NCBI RefSeq assembly: GCF_001050015.1
Contig: NZ_CVTB01000281.1
Span: 1-30,261 of the forward strand
Reading direction: 5' to 3'
DNA length: 30,261 nt
From: Mycolicibacterium malmesburyense
GTDB lineage: Bacteria > Actinomycetota > Actinomycetes > Mycobacteriales > Mycobacteriaceae
This document shows positions 1-7,467 of the stretch, in pieces (the first letter of the stretch is position 1; each line of letters starts with the position of its first letter). Position numbers and translations under genes: made by a program. The notes beneath the pieces are model-generated. The model did not search any database. It saw only the letters and a program-made list of their open reading frames with translations, and was not told where the DNA came from.

Positions 1-175
1 GCCCGCCCACACCGAACTGGCCAAGCCGATGTCGAGCGGCTGGGAGTCCGGCGCCTGGGTGCTCGACTTCATCGGGTCGTGGGAGTGGACGATCCCCGGC
101 GGGGCGAGCGAGATCCAGCGCACCATCATCGGCGAGCGCGGCCTGGGGCTGCCGCGAGAACCGAGTGCCGTCTGA
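1..175 (+). CDS. Acyl-CoA dehydrogenase, C-terminal fragment (cut by window edge)
   Basis: Only the last 57 codons are present (reading frame from base 2, TGA at 173-175). The C-terminus contains GGASEIQRTIIGERGLGLP, the classic end of FadE-type acyl-CoA dehydrogenases, which lies near the FAD pyrophosphate and the subunit interface. These flavoenzymes introduce the alpha-beta double bond into acyl-CoA thioesters. The stop codon overlaps the next gene's start by one base (TGATG). That next gene is a shorter acyl-CoA dehydrogenase, so the two probably form a heteromeric enzyme, as known for steroid-side-chain FadE pairs in mycobacteria. The upstream part, including most active-site residues, is outside the window, so substrate cannot be judged. 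Confidence 0.9.
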   Translation, partial: PAHTELAKPMSSGWESGAWVLDFIGSWEWTIPGGASEIQRTIIGERGLGLPREPSAV

Positions 176-1122
176 TGACCGACTTCACCGAGTTTCACGA
201 CGAACTGCGCTCCGTGGCGGGCGATCTGCTCGCAAAGGACCGCAGCGTCGAGTGGTCGACGCTGGTGGACGCGGGCTGGGTCGGGCTCGAGGTACCCGAG
301 GAGTTCGGCGGGGCCGGTGCGTCGTTCGCCGAGGTCGCGGTGATCTGCGAGGAGATCGGCCGCGCCGCGAACGCGGCCAGCTTCCTCGGCAGCGCCGTGC
401 TCGCCGTCGGGGCACTGAACGCGGTGCAGCCCAGCGCCTCCCGCGACGGGCTGCTGTCCGAGATCGCCGACGGCACGACGCGGATCGCCGTCGCGCTGGA
501 GCCCTACGACTTCGTGCCCGACGCCGAAGGCGCCGACCGACTCCTGGTCGTCACGGACTGCGGCCTCGCCGTGACCGAACAACGGGCCACCCCGCGACCC
601 GTGGTCGACGAGACGCGCAGGCTCGCCGCCGTCGAACCCGACGCCGCGGTCACCGAAATCCTGCCGTTCGTCGGCGACGACGGACCACAACGACTGCGCG
701 ACCGGGCGGCCGCGGCGATCGCCTGCGACAGCCTCGGCCTGAGCGAGGCCATGCTCGCCGCGACCGTCGGATATGTGAAGGTGCGGAACCAGTTCGGCAG
801 GGCGATCGGTTCATTCCAAGCCGTCAAGCACGCCTGCGCCGACATGCTGGTCGGCGTCTCGGTGTCCCGCCAACTCGTCGGCGCCGCGGTGCAGGCCGTC
901 GCTGAGGACTCGCCGGACGCCGGGGTCGCGGTCGCCATGGCCAAGTCCTACGCATGCTCGGCAGCCGTCGACATCGCCGGCAAGGCCATGCAACTGCACG
1001 GCGGCATCGGATACACGTGGGAGAGCGGCATCCACGTCTACCTGAAACGCGCCACCCTCAACCGGTCACTGTTCGGCGCCCCGTCCGAACACCGAAAACG
1101 ACTGTCACAACGCTATCTATAG
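175..1122 (+). CDS. Acyl-CoA dehydrogenase, short (partner) subunit
   Basis: The 315-residue product is shorter than a full acyl-CoA dehydrogenase (about 380-400). It keeps an N-terminal helical part (WVGLEVPEEFGGAG near 35-49), a weak middle domain and a C-terminal helical domain with RNQFGRAIGSFQAVKH (204-219) and QLHGGIGYTWE (273-283). Glu283 sits where the usual catalytic glutamate of the MCAD class lies. Low conservation in the middle domain and the one-base overlap with the preceding dehydrogenase suggest it is one half of a heterotetrameric enzyme with shared FAD sites. The ATG at 175 is chosen because of the TGATG coupling; the frame stays open upstream, but that part only shadows the previous gene. 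It starts an apparent operon with TPP-enzyme and aldehyde dehydrogenase genes. Confidence 0.88.
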   Translation: MTDFTEFHDELRSVAGDLLAKDRSVEWSTLVDAGWVGLEVPEEFGGAGASFAEVAVICEEIGRAANAASFLGSAVLAVGALNAVQPSASRDGLLSEIADGTTRIAVALEPYDFVPDAEGADRLLVVTDCGLAVTEQRATPRPVVDETRRLAAVEPDAAVTEILPFVGDDGPQRLRDRAAAAIACDSLGLSEAMLAATVGYVKVRNQFGRAIGSFQAVKHACADMLVGVSVSRQLVGAAVQAVAEDSPDAGVAVAMAKSYACSAAVDIAGKAMQLHGGIGYTWESGIHVYLKRATLNRSLFGAPSEHRKRLSQRYL

Positions 1123-1127
1123 AAGGC

Positions 1128-1133
1128 AAGGAG
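1128..1133 (+). promoter_or_regulatory. Ribosome binding site AAGGAG for the TPP-enzyme gene
   Basis: AAGGAG lies 8 nt before the GTG at 1142 in the 19-nt gap after the dehydrogenase stop. It fixes a GTG rather than ATG start for the downstream gene. Confidence 0.75.
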
Positions 1134-1141
1134 TTTTTCCC

Positions 1142-2857
1142 GTGGGCGTACCCGTATACAAGCGCATCCTCGACCTCTTCGAAGCCGAGGGTGTCAACAC
1201 GTTGTTCGGCATCCCCGACCCCAACTTCGTGCACATGTTCACCGAGGCCCACGCCCGTGGCTGGTCGGTGGTCGCGCCGCACCACGAGCTGAGCGCGGGG
1301 TTCATGGCCGAGGCGGCGTCGCGGATGACCGGTAAGCCGGGCCTGTGCATCGGAACGCTCGGACCGGGCATGGCCAACATCGCCGGCGCGATCCAGTGCG
1401 CGCTCGTCGAGAACTCGCCCGTCATCTTCCTCGGCGGCCAGCGGGCCCGCATCACCGAACGCCGGGTCCGGCGCGGCCGCATCCAGTTCGTCCAGCAGGA
1501 GGAGCTTTTCGCGCCGTCGGTCAAGTACAGCAGCTCGATCGAATACGCCGACCAGACCGACGAGATCATCCGCGAAGCCATCCGCCAGTCCATGTCGGGC
1601 ACGCCGGGCCCCAGCTACATCGAATACCCGTCGCACGTCATCCTCGAGGAGCTCGACGTGCCGGATCCGCTGCCGCCGCACCGGTATCGGCTCGTCAACC
1701 AGACCGCGGGCGAACGTGAGGTGGCCGAGGCAGTCGAGCTGATCAAGGCGGCGAAGAACCCGGTCCTGTTGGTGGGCCACGGTGTTCACACATCGCGCAC
1801 CCAGGAGCCGGTCAGGGAGCTCGCCGAGCTCATGGGCTGCCCGGTGATCCAGACGTCGGGCGGCACCTCGTTCATTCCGGGTATACAGGACCGCACCTTC
1901 CCGTACCTGTTCTCGCCGGCCGCCAACGAAGCCGTAGAGAAGTCCGATCTGTGCTTGGCGCTGGGCACCGAACTCGGCGAACCCATGCACTACGGCCGCA
2001 CCCAGCACTGGGCGGGCAACGACGCCAACCGCAAATGGATTCTCGTGGAACAGGATCCGACCGCCATCGGGGTCAACCGGCCGATCGACGTGCCGCTGGT
2101 CGGCGATCTGCGCGGGGTGGTTCCGCAACTGGTCGAGGCCCTGCGCGACACCCCGCGCACCCCGTCAGCCGACTTCGAAGCCCTGATCAAGTCCGACGCC
2201 GCCGAGATCGCGCGCGTGGCCGAAGAGGCCCCCAGTGGTCGCGCGCCGATCCACCCGGCCCGCTACGTCGTCGAGGCCACCAAGGCTTTCGACGAATGCA
2301 CCGAGGACGGCATCCTCGTGCGCGACGGCGGCGCGACGGTGATCTTCCAGTGGACGTATTCGCAGACCAAACCGCGCGATGTGATCTGGAACCAGAACTT
2401 CGGTCATCTCGGGACCGGCCTGCCGTATGCCGTCGGCGCCTCGGTCGCCGAGGGCCGCAACCGCCCGGTCATGTTGCTCACCAGTGATTCGGCGTTCCTG
2501 TTCCACATCGCCGAACTCGAGACCGCGGTCCGCGAGAACGTGCCGCTGGTCTGCGTCGTGGGCGTCGACTACCAGTGGGGTCTGGAGGTCGGTGTGTACA
2601 AGCGCACGTTCGAACAACCGTCGCCGCAACCCGGGGTGCACTGGAGCAAGGACGTCCGGATGGACAAGATCGCCGAGGGTTTCGGCTGCCACGGCGAGTA
2701 CGTCGAGAAGGACGACGAGATCGGCCCGGCGATCAAGCGGGCGTTCGCCAGCGGCAAGACCGCGGTGGTCCACGTCTGCATCGACCCGAAGGCCAACTCC
2801 GAGGAGATGCCGAAGTACGACCGGTTCCGCACCTGGTATGCAGAAGGCACCCAGTAG
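1142..2857 (+). CDS. Thiamine-diphosphate-dependent enzyme (acetolactate synthase/decarboxylase-like)
   Basis: This 571-residue protein has the three-domain layout of the acetolactate synthase/benzoylformate decarboxylase family. The N-terminal PYR domain carries HHELSAGFMAEAASRMTGKP with the cofactor-activating Glu49. The central Rossmann-like domain is at about 190-340, and the C-terminal PP domain follows. The metal/diphosphate motif, normally GDG, reads SDS at 448-450 (Asp449 kept), followed by the AELETAVRENVPLV helix; the usual N-N is V-D (Asp476). The family cleaves or forms C-C bonds next to a carbonyl, often decarboxylating 2-oxo acids or acting on 2-hydroxyacyl-CoA. It lies between acyl-CoA dehydrogenases and an aldehyde dehydrogenase, so an aldehyde-releasing lyase or decarboxylase is the most natural guess. 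Substrate is unknown, and a biosynthetic acetolactate synthase role is unlikely in this context. Confidence 0.87.
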   Translation: MGVPVYKRILDLFEAEGVNTLFGIPDPNFVHMFTEAHARGWSVVAPHHELSAGFMAEAASRMTGKPGLCIGTLGPGMANIAGAIQCALVENSPVIFLGGQRARITERRVRRGRIQFVQQEELFAPSVKYSSSIEYADQTDEIIREAIRQSMSGTPGPSYIEYPSHVILEELDVPDPLPPHRYRLVNQTAGEREVAEAVELIKAAKNPVLLVGHGVHTSRTQEPVRELAELMGCPVIQTSGGTSFIPGIQDRTFPYLFSPAANEAVEKSDLCLALGTELGEPMHYGRTQHWAGNDANRKWILVEQDPTAIGVNRPIDVPLVGDLRGVVPQLVEALRDTPRTPSADFEALIKSDAAEIARVAEEAPSGRAPIHPARYVVEATKAFDECTEDGILVRDGGATVIFQWTYSQTKPRDVIWNQNFGHLGTGLPYAVGASVAEGRNRPVMLLTSDSAFLFHIAELETAVRENVPLVCVVGVDYQWGLEVGVYKRTFEQPSPQPGVHWSKDVRMDKIAEGFGCHGEYVEKDDEIGPAIKRAFASGKTAVVHVCIDPKANSEEMPKYDRFRTWYAEGTQ

Positions 2858-2884
2858 GCCGGCAATCTAGGGAAGAGTAAGAGC

Positions 2885-4321
2885 ATGCGCGAATATCTCA
2901 AGTTCTACATCGACGGCCAGTGGGTCGACCCGATCCGGCCCAACACCCTCGAGGTCGACAACCCGACCACCGAACAGGTCTCCGGCAAGATCGCGATCGG
3001 TTCGGCGGCCGACGTCGACGTGGCGGTGCAGGCCGCCCGCCGGGCCTTCAACACCTGGTCGCAGACCAGCCGCGACGAACGACTCGACCTGCTCCAGGCG
3101 ATCATGGGCGAGTACCAGAAGCGGGCGGGCGACCTCGCCGACGCGGTCAACGAGGAGATGGGCGCGCCGGCGTCGCTGGCGGCCGGCCCGCAGGTCAACC
3201 TCGGCCTCGGCCACCTCGCCACGGCCATCGACGTGCTGAAGAACTTCGAGTTCGAGGAGCAGCACGGCGCCACGTTGGTGGTCAAGGAACCGATCGGGGT
3301 GTGCGGGTTGATCACGCCGTGGAACTGGCCGATCAACCAGATCGCCTGCAAGGTGTTCCCCGCGCTGGCCACGGGCTGCACGATGGTGCTCAAGCCGTCG
3401 GAGGTCGCGCCGTACTCGGGCCAGATCTTCACCGAGATCCTCGATGCGGCAGGCGTTCCCGCGGGCGTGTACAACCTGGTGTTCGGCGACGGGCCCGGTG
3501 TCGGTGCGGCGTTGTCGTCTCATCCGGACATCGACATGGTGTCGTTCACCGGGTCGACGCGCGCCGGCGTCGACGTCGCCAAGAATGCCGCGCTGACGGT
3601 CAAGCGCGTCACCCAGGAACTCGGCGGCAAGAGCCCGAACATCGTGCTCGACGACGACGACTTCGCCAAGAGCGTCACCGCGGGTGTCTCGGTGATGATG
3701 ATGAACAGCGGCCAGAGCTGCAACGCCCCGTCGCGCATGCTGGTGCCGAACTCCCGCATGGACGAGGCGATCACGATCGCCCGAGAGGTGGCGGGCGCGG
3801 TCAAGGTCGGTGACCCCGACGACAAGACCGCGATCGGCCCGGTCGCGTCCAAGGCGCAGTTCGACAAGATCCAGGGCCTGATCCAGAAGGGCATCGACGA
3901 GGGCGCGACCGTCGCCATCGGTGGCACCGGCCGTCCGGACGGGCTGGACAAGGGCTACTACGTCAAGCCGACGGTGTTCGCCAACGTCACCAACGACATG
4001 ACGATCGCCCGCGAGGAGATCTTCGGTCCGGTGCTGTGCATCCTCGGATACGACGACCTGGACCAGGCGCTGGAGATCGCCAACGACACGGAATACGGTC
4101 TGGCGGGCTACGTTTCGGGCGCCGACCTGGAGAAGGCGCGGGCGGTGGCGCGGCGGATCCGGGCCGGTTCGGTGGCCATCAACCACGGCTTCGACATGGC
4201 CGCCCCGTTCGGCGGCTACAAGCGCAGCGGCAACGGACGCGAGTGGGGCCACTTCGCGTTCGACGAGTTCCTGGAGATCAAGGCCGCGCTGGGCTATGCG
4301 CCGGAGGCCGCCGCCGGGTAA
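2885..4321 (+). CDS. NAD(P)-dependent aldehyde dehydrogenase
   Basis: A full-length (478 aa) ALDH superfamily enzyme that oxidises an aldehyde to the acid. Landmarks are PWNWP with oxyanion Asn147, the cofactor loop FTGSTRAG (221-228), general base Glu245 in QELGGKSPN, nucleophile Cys279 in NSGQSCN, and EEIFGPVL. It starts 27 nt after the TPP enzyme with a purine-rich GGAAGAG stretch before the ATG, so it is probably co-transcribed. It may oxidise the aldehyde made by that enzyme. It converges with the DUF1330 gene, the two stop codons being 4 bp apart. The physiological substrate is not evident. Confidence 0.93.
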   Translation: MREYLKFYIDGQWVDPIRPNTLEVDNPTTEQVSGKIAIGSAADVDVAVQAARRAFNTWSQTSRDERLDLLQAIMGEYQKRAGDLADAVNEEMGAPASLAAGPQVNLGLGHLATAIDVLKNFEFEEQHGATLVVKEPIGVCGLITPWNWPINQIACKVFPALATGCTMVLKPSEVAPYSGQIFTEILDAAGVPAGVYNLVFGDGPGVGAALSSHPDIDMVSFTGSTRAGVDVAKNAALTVKRVTQELGGKSPNIVLDDDDFAKSVTAGVSVMMMNSGQSCNAPSRMLVPNSRMDEAITIAREVAGAVKVGDPDDKTAIGPVASKAQFDKIQGLIQKGIDEGATVAIGGTGRPDGLDKGYYVKPTVFANVTNDMTIAREEIFGPVLCILGYDDLDQALEIANDTEYGLAGYVSGADLEKARAVARRIRAGSVAINHGFDMAAPFGGYKRSGNGREWGHFAFDEFLEIKAALGYAPEAAAG

Positions 4322-4325
4322 CCCG

Positions 4326-4646
4326 CTACGGCTTGAGCAGCGGCCGCAGGTCATCCAGGCGGTCGAACAGGTGCCAGATGTATGACGACGACCCGTTCTC
4401 CCGGTGGGCGTGGAGGTCCGCCAGCTCGGGGTCGTTGCAGTAGCCGTCGAACGCGTCGCGAGAGTCCCACTCGACGAGGATCAGCACCTTGCGCGGTTCG
4501 ATGTCGCCGAGGACGGCCTCGCTGAATTGCCCGAGGGCGACCACACGACCGCCGTGCTTGGCGACCTCGGCGGGGGAGCGCTTCGAATAGGCGAGATACT
4601 CGTCGCGGTCGGCGACGTCGAAGAGGTTCAGCGCATATATCGTCAC
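4326..4646 (-). CDS. DUF1330-like small protein
   Basis: A 106-residue protein with the ferredoxin-like dimeric alpha/beta-barrel pattern of DUF1330: YALNLFDVADRDEYLAYSKR at the start, a strand KVLILVEWDS near 74-83 and the helix DAFDGYCNDPELADL. The family's function is unknown; related barrels are small monooxygenases or isomerases that often sit in degradation clusters. The GTG start has no Shine-Dalgarno sequence. A TACCGT -10-like box on the minus strand (4659-4654) lies 7 nt before it, as expected for a leaderless mycobacterial transcript. The start is 4 bp from the divergent amidohydrolase start. The start codon is the least certain point. Confidence 0.78.
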   Translation of the reverse strand: MTIYALNLFDVADRDEYLAYSKRSPAEVAKHGGRVVALGQFSEAVLGDIEPRKVLILVEWDSRDAFDGYCNDPELADLHAHRENGSSSYIWHLFDRLDDLRPLLKP

Positions 4647-4659
4647 CTAGGTGACGGTA
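4638..4659. promoter_or_regulatory. Divergent leaderless promoter pair over a 16-bp palindrome
   Basis: CGTCACCTAGGTGACG (4641-4656) is a perfect palindrome that includes both GTG start codons (4646-4644 minus, 4651-4653 plus). On the plus strand TATCGT (4638-4643) ends 7 nt before GTG 4651. On the minus strand TACCGT (4659-4654) ends 7 nt before GTG 4646. Both fit the mycobacterial TANNNT -10 and leaderless spacing, and each -10 lies inside the opposite gene. No Shine-Dalgarno is possible between the genes. This is a sequence-based prediction. Confidence 0.6.
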
Positions 4660-5553
4660 CGCGGCGAGAAGTACGAATACGGCATCGATTTCGCGGGCAT
4701 CGCAGCGGTCGACATCCACACCCACGTCGAAATCGACGGTCACGGCCACAAGGCCTACGTCGACGAGCTCGTCGCGGCGACCGAGAAGTACTTCAAGATG
4801 CCACCCGGGGCGACGGCGGGCGTCGACGCGGTCGCCGACCTGTACCGGCGCCACAACACCGCCGCGGTGGTGTTCACGATCGACGCGCGGACCGCGATGC
4901 GGCACACGCCGAACTCGATCGAGGACCTCGTCGCGGGTGCCGCGCGCAACAACGACGTGCTGATCCCGTTCGGCAGCGTCGACCCGTGGCACGAACGCCG
5001 GGCGGTGCACCGCGTGCACGAGCTCGTGCGCGACTACGGGGTCAAGGGTTTCAAGTTCCATCCGAGCATGCAGGCGTTCGAGCCCAACGACCGGCGCTTC
5101 TACCCGATCTACGAGGCGATCACCGAGGCCGGCCTGCCCGCGTTGTTCCACACCGGCCAGACCGGAATGGGGTCGGGGCTGCCCGGCGGGCACCGCATCA
5201 AGCTGCGCTATTCCGATCCGATGCTGCTCGACGACGTCGCCGCGGACTTCCCGGACCTGACGATCGTGATGGCCCATCCCGCGGTGCCGTGGGTCGACTC
5301 GCAGATCGCGATCGCCACACACAAGGCAAACGTGTACATCGACCTGTCCGGCTGGAGCCCGAAGTACTTCCCGCCGCAGCTGGTCCGCGCGATGAGCAGG
5401 CAGCTGCGGACGAAGGTCCTGTTCGGCACCGACTTCCCCTACATCCAGATCGACCGGTGGCGTAGCGACTTCGACACCCTCGACGTTGATCCGGCGGTGC
5501 AGTCGCTGATCTACAAGGAGAACGCGCTGCGCGTCCTCGGCGTCGCTTCTTGA
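4651..5553 (+). CDS. Amidohydrolase 2 family protein (ACMSD/gamma-resorcylate decarboxylase-like)
   Basis: A 300-residue TIM-barrel metal hydrolase or decarboxylase. The metal site is visible: HTH (His23, His25) after strand 1, KFHPSM near 135-140, FHTG with His167, AHP with His209 and GTDFP with Asp261. The family includes zinc-dependent decarboxylases of aromatic or unsaturated acids and lactone hydrolases. Together with the preceding acyl-CoA dehydrogenase/TPP/ALDH block, it may belong to a catabolic route, but it is transcribed from its own promoter. The GTG start is supported by the TATCGT box 7 nt upstream and by the proximity of the HTH motif to the N-terminus. The exact reaction cannot be told from sequence. 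Confidence 0.85.
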   Translation: MTVRGEKYEYGIDFAGIAAVDIHTHVEIDGHGHKAYVDELVAATEKYFKMPPGATAGVDAVADLYRRHNTAAVVFTIDARTAMRHTPNSIEDLVAGAARNNDVLIPFGSVDPWHERRAVHRVHELVRDYGVKGFKFHPSMQAFEPNDRRFYPIYEAITEAGLPALFHTGQTGMGSGLPGGHRIKLRYSDPMLLDDVAADFPDLTIVMAHPAVPWVDSQIAIATHKANVYIDLSGWSPKYFPPQLVRAMSRQLRTKVLFGTDFPYIQIDRWRSDFDTLDVDPAVQSLIYKENALRVLGVAS

Positions 5554-5562
5554 CGCGCCGTT

Positions 5563-5614
5563 CGGTGAGTTTTCGAGCCGACGGCGGTCTGCATCGGTGA
5601 CTGACCACTCACCG
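5563..5614 (+). promoter_or_regulatory. Alternative hairpins just upstream of the VOC gene RBS
   Basis: CTCACCG (5608-5614) can pair with CGGTGAG (5563-5569), and its last six bases with CGGTGA (5595-5600, 8-nt loop). The arms end two bases before the GAAGGAG ribosome binding site (5616-5622). Two mutually exclusive stems could influence translation, but short GC-rich stems are frequent here. Confidence 0.25.
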
Positions 5615-5628
5615 CGAAGGAGACCGTC

Positions 5629-6402
5629 GTGCCCGTCCTTAATTCCGCCCCCGTGGGCGCCCCGATCTGGATCGACCTGGCGTCCTCGGACGTCGAACGC
5701 TCACAAGCCTTCTACGGCGAGGTGTTCGGTTGGACGTTCGAGTCCAGCGGCCCCGAGTTCGGCGGCTACGTCACCGCGTCCAAGGACGGCAGGCCGATCG
5801 CCGGGCTGATGTCCAACGATCCGCAGTGGAACAGCCCGGACGGCTGGACCACCTACTTCCACACCACCGACGCCGAGGTCACTCTCGATGCCGCGATCGC
5901 CGCGGGCGCGACGACCTGCGGAGCGTCCGTGATGGAGATCAAGGACAAGGGCTGGATGGGGATGCTGTCCGACCCCAGCGGAGCGTTCGTCGGGCTGTGG
6001 CAACCGGGCGGGCACGACGGATTCCAGGTCGTCAACGAACACGGCGCGCCGGTGTACTTCCAGTGGACCGGGCGCGACTACGCCGGGACGCAGCGGTTCT
6101 ACCGCGACCTGTTCGGCTGGCAGATCGAGTCCGTCTCCGACACCGACGAATTCCGGTACAGCACGGCGGTGTTCGACGGCGAGGCGATGCTCGGGTTGAT
6201 GGACGGCAGCGCCTTCCTGCCCGAGGGCGTGCCGTCGAACTGGAACTTCTTCCTGGGCGCCGACGACGTCGACAAGACCGTGCAGGTTGTCCTCGACAAC
6301 GGCGGCAGCGTGATCCGCGACGCCGAGGACACGCCCTACGGGCGGCTGGCCGCGGTGGCCGATTGCACCGGGGCCGCGTTCAACCTGTCCTCGCTGCAGT
6401 GA
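5629..6402 (+). CDS. Two-domain VOC (glyoxalase-like) protein
   Basis: The 257 residues form two vicinal-oxygen-chelate modules. The first opens with PIWIDLASSDVERSQAFYGE and ends in DPSGAFVGLWQPGG; the second opens with PVYFQWTGRDYAGTQRFYRD and ends in DCTGAAFNLSSLQ. Each contains the paired beta-alpha-beta-beta-beta units of the fold. Such mycobacterial proteins (M. tuberculosis Rv0911 and Cfp30B/Rv0577 types, from memory) are annotated as glyoxalase-like. Several lack a full metal triad, so enzyme activity here is uncertain. GTG at 5629 follows GAAGGAG with a 6-nt spacer. It converges with the SDR-like gene, leaving 7 bp between stop codons. Confidence 0.88.
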   Translation: MPVLNSAPVGAPIWIDLASSDVERSQAFYGEVFGWTFESSGPEFGGYVTASKDGRPIAGLMSNDPQWNSPDGWTTYFHTTDAEVTLDAAIAAGATTCGASVMEIKDKGWMGMLSDPSGAFVGLWQPGGHDGFQVVNEHGAPVYFQWTGRDYAGTQRFYRDLFGWQIESVSDTDEFRYSTAVFDGEAMLGLMDGSAFLPEGVPSNWNFFLGADDVDKTVQVVLDNGGSVIRDAEDTPYGRLAAVADCTGAAFNLSSLQ

Positions 6403-6409
6403 GCGAGCG

Positions 6410-6988
6410 TCAGGCGGTCATCAGGTATTCGGTCCTGCCGACGAACACGATGCTCGCCGGGTTCGACGTCGTGGCCGCTTCGACGACGGCGTCGGCGAAC
6501 GTCATGTGGCTCATGTCGCCGGACACCACCGTGAGTTGAACGCCCGCCTCGCGGAACTCCGAACGCCTTGTCAGCAGCGCTGTTTCGGCGGCCCGCATGC
6601 TCGCCGCGACGGCGGTGTAACCCTTGGGCACCGCCTTGTCGGGGAAGAAGTGGGCCTGGTGGCTGGTGACGAACACGATCCGTCCGCCGACCGGCATCAA
6701 CGGCAGCGCCGCCAGCGCGAGCCGGCGTTGGGCGTCGCGGTTGAGGCGCATCGCGCACCCGGGTTCGGCGCCCGTGTCCAGCGCGTCCGACGAGTTGAGG
6801 ATCAGGGTGTCGAGCCGGCCGAAGCGCGATGCGATGCCGTCGATCACCTCCGCGGTCTCGAACTCGTCGGAGATGTCGCGCGTCACGACGACGTGGGTGT
6901 CGACGCTGCCGAGCTGACGCGCGACCCGCGCGCCGAGGCCCGTCGAACCGCCGGTGACCAGGACGATGCGTTCGGGATCGTGATCCAT
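6410..6988 (-). CDS. Short-chain dehydrogenase/reductase-like protein, degenerate active site
   Basis: A short (192 aa) Rossmann-fold protein with the SDR nucleotide loop TGGSTGLGARVARQLG near the N-terminus and LNSSDAL in place of the NNAG motif. The canonical Ser-Tyr-x3-Lys set is incomplete: VTSHQAHFF stands where the catalytic serine strand lies, and GYTAVAASMRAAE replaces YxxxK, the lysine being absent. It may therefore bind NAD(P) without normal reductase activity. The ATG at 6988 follows GGAAGGAG with good spacing, so the 15 extra in-frame codons upstream are not needed. It is divergent from the S4-domain gene across 116 bp containing phased TAAGG repeats. Confidence 0.8.
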   Translation of the reverse strand: MDHDPERIVLVTGGSTGLGARVARQLGSVDTHVVVTRDISDEFETAEVIDGIASRFGRLDTLILNSSDALDTGAEPGCAMRLNRDAQRRLALAALPLMPVGGRIVFVTSHQAHFFPDKAVPKGYTAVAASMRAAETALLTRRSEFREAGVQLTVVSGDMSHMTFADAVVEAATTSNPASIVFVGRTEYLMTA

Positions 6989-7040
6989 GTCGGGCTCCTT
7001 CCGTCGCTGCGCCCGCGTGGACTCACCGTACACCCATTTC

Positions 7041-7076
7041 TAAGAAAAATAAGGCGGATTTAAGGTCACAATAAGG
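7041..7076 (+). repeat. Phased TAAG(G) direct repeats in a divergent promoter region
   Basis: TAAG occurs at 7041, 7050, 7061 and 7072, the last three as TAAGG, with steps of 9, 11 and 11 bp, about one helical turn. The tract is conspicuously A/T-rich for this genome and lies between the SDR-like gene (-) and the S4 gene (+). The last copy also gives a TANNNT box (TAAGGT, 7072-7077). It could be a regulator site or UP-element-like DNA; the protein is unknown. Confidence 0.4.
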
Positions 7077-7104
7077 TAGCCGCCGAAGGGGTCATGATGG
7101 TGGC

Positions 7105-7464
7105 GTGGAAGCGACCCGCATAGACAGATGGCTGTGGTCGGTCCGGATCGCCAAGACCAGGCCGGATGCCGCGGAGGCATGCCGCGGCGGGCACGTCAGG
7201 ATCAACGGTCGGCCCGCCAAGCCGGCGACCATGGTGTCGCCCGGCGACGAGGTCCGGGCCCGGATCGGGCAGACCACGCGCGTTGTGGAGGTGTTGCGGG
7301 TGATCCACAAGCGGGTGGGCGCCGCCGACGCGTCGACGTGCTATCTGGACCGAACCCCGAAGCCTCCGGTCACCGAAGCGGTGCAGTTCGCGGCCCGCGA
7401 CCGCGGGGCGGGCCGGCCCACCAAACGGGACCGCCGGATGCTGGACAGGCTGCGGGCCCGATGA
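7105..7464 (+). CDS. S4-domain RNA-binding protein (Hsp15/HslR-like)
   Basis: A basic 119-residue protein with one S4 RNA-binding domain at the N-terminus: RIDRWLWSVRIAKTRPDAAE followed by the loop GGHVRINGRPAKPATMVSPGDEV split across residues 28-50. A tail rich in Arg and Lys (GRPTKRDRRMLDRLRAR) follows. The E. coli relative Hsp15 binds stalled 50S subunits that carry peptidyl-tRNA; mycobacterial homologues are presumed ribosome-associated. The GTG at 7105 is the only in-frame start giving the complete domain; nearby ATGs are out of frame. Its stop lies 3 bp from the convergent DUF985 stop. Confidence 0.9.
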   Translation: MEATRIDRWLWSVRIAKTRPDAAEACRGGHVRINGRPAKPATMVSPGDEVRARIGQTTRVVEVLRVIHKRVGAADASTCYLDRTPKPPVTEAVQFAARDRGAGRPTKRDRRMLDRLRAR

Positions 7465-7467
7465 GGT

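Noticed and set aside
2867..4354. Long minus-strand open frame (495 codons) opposite the aldehyde dehydrogenase
   Set aside because: Antisense shadow of a gene with all ALDH catalytic residues; composition is dominated by Arg, Asp, Val and His without motifs.
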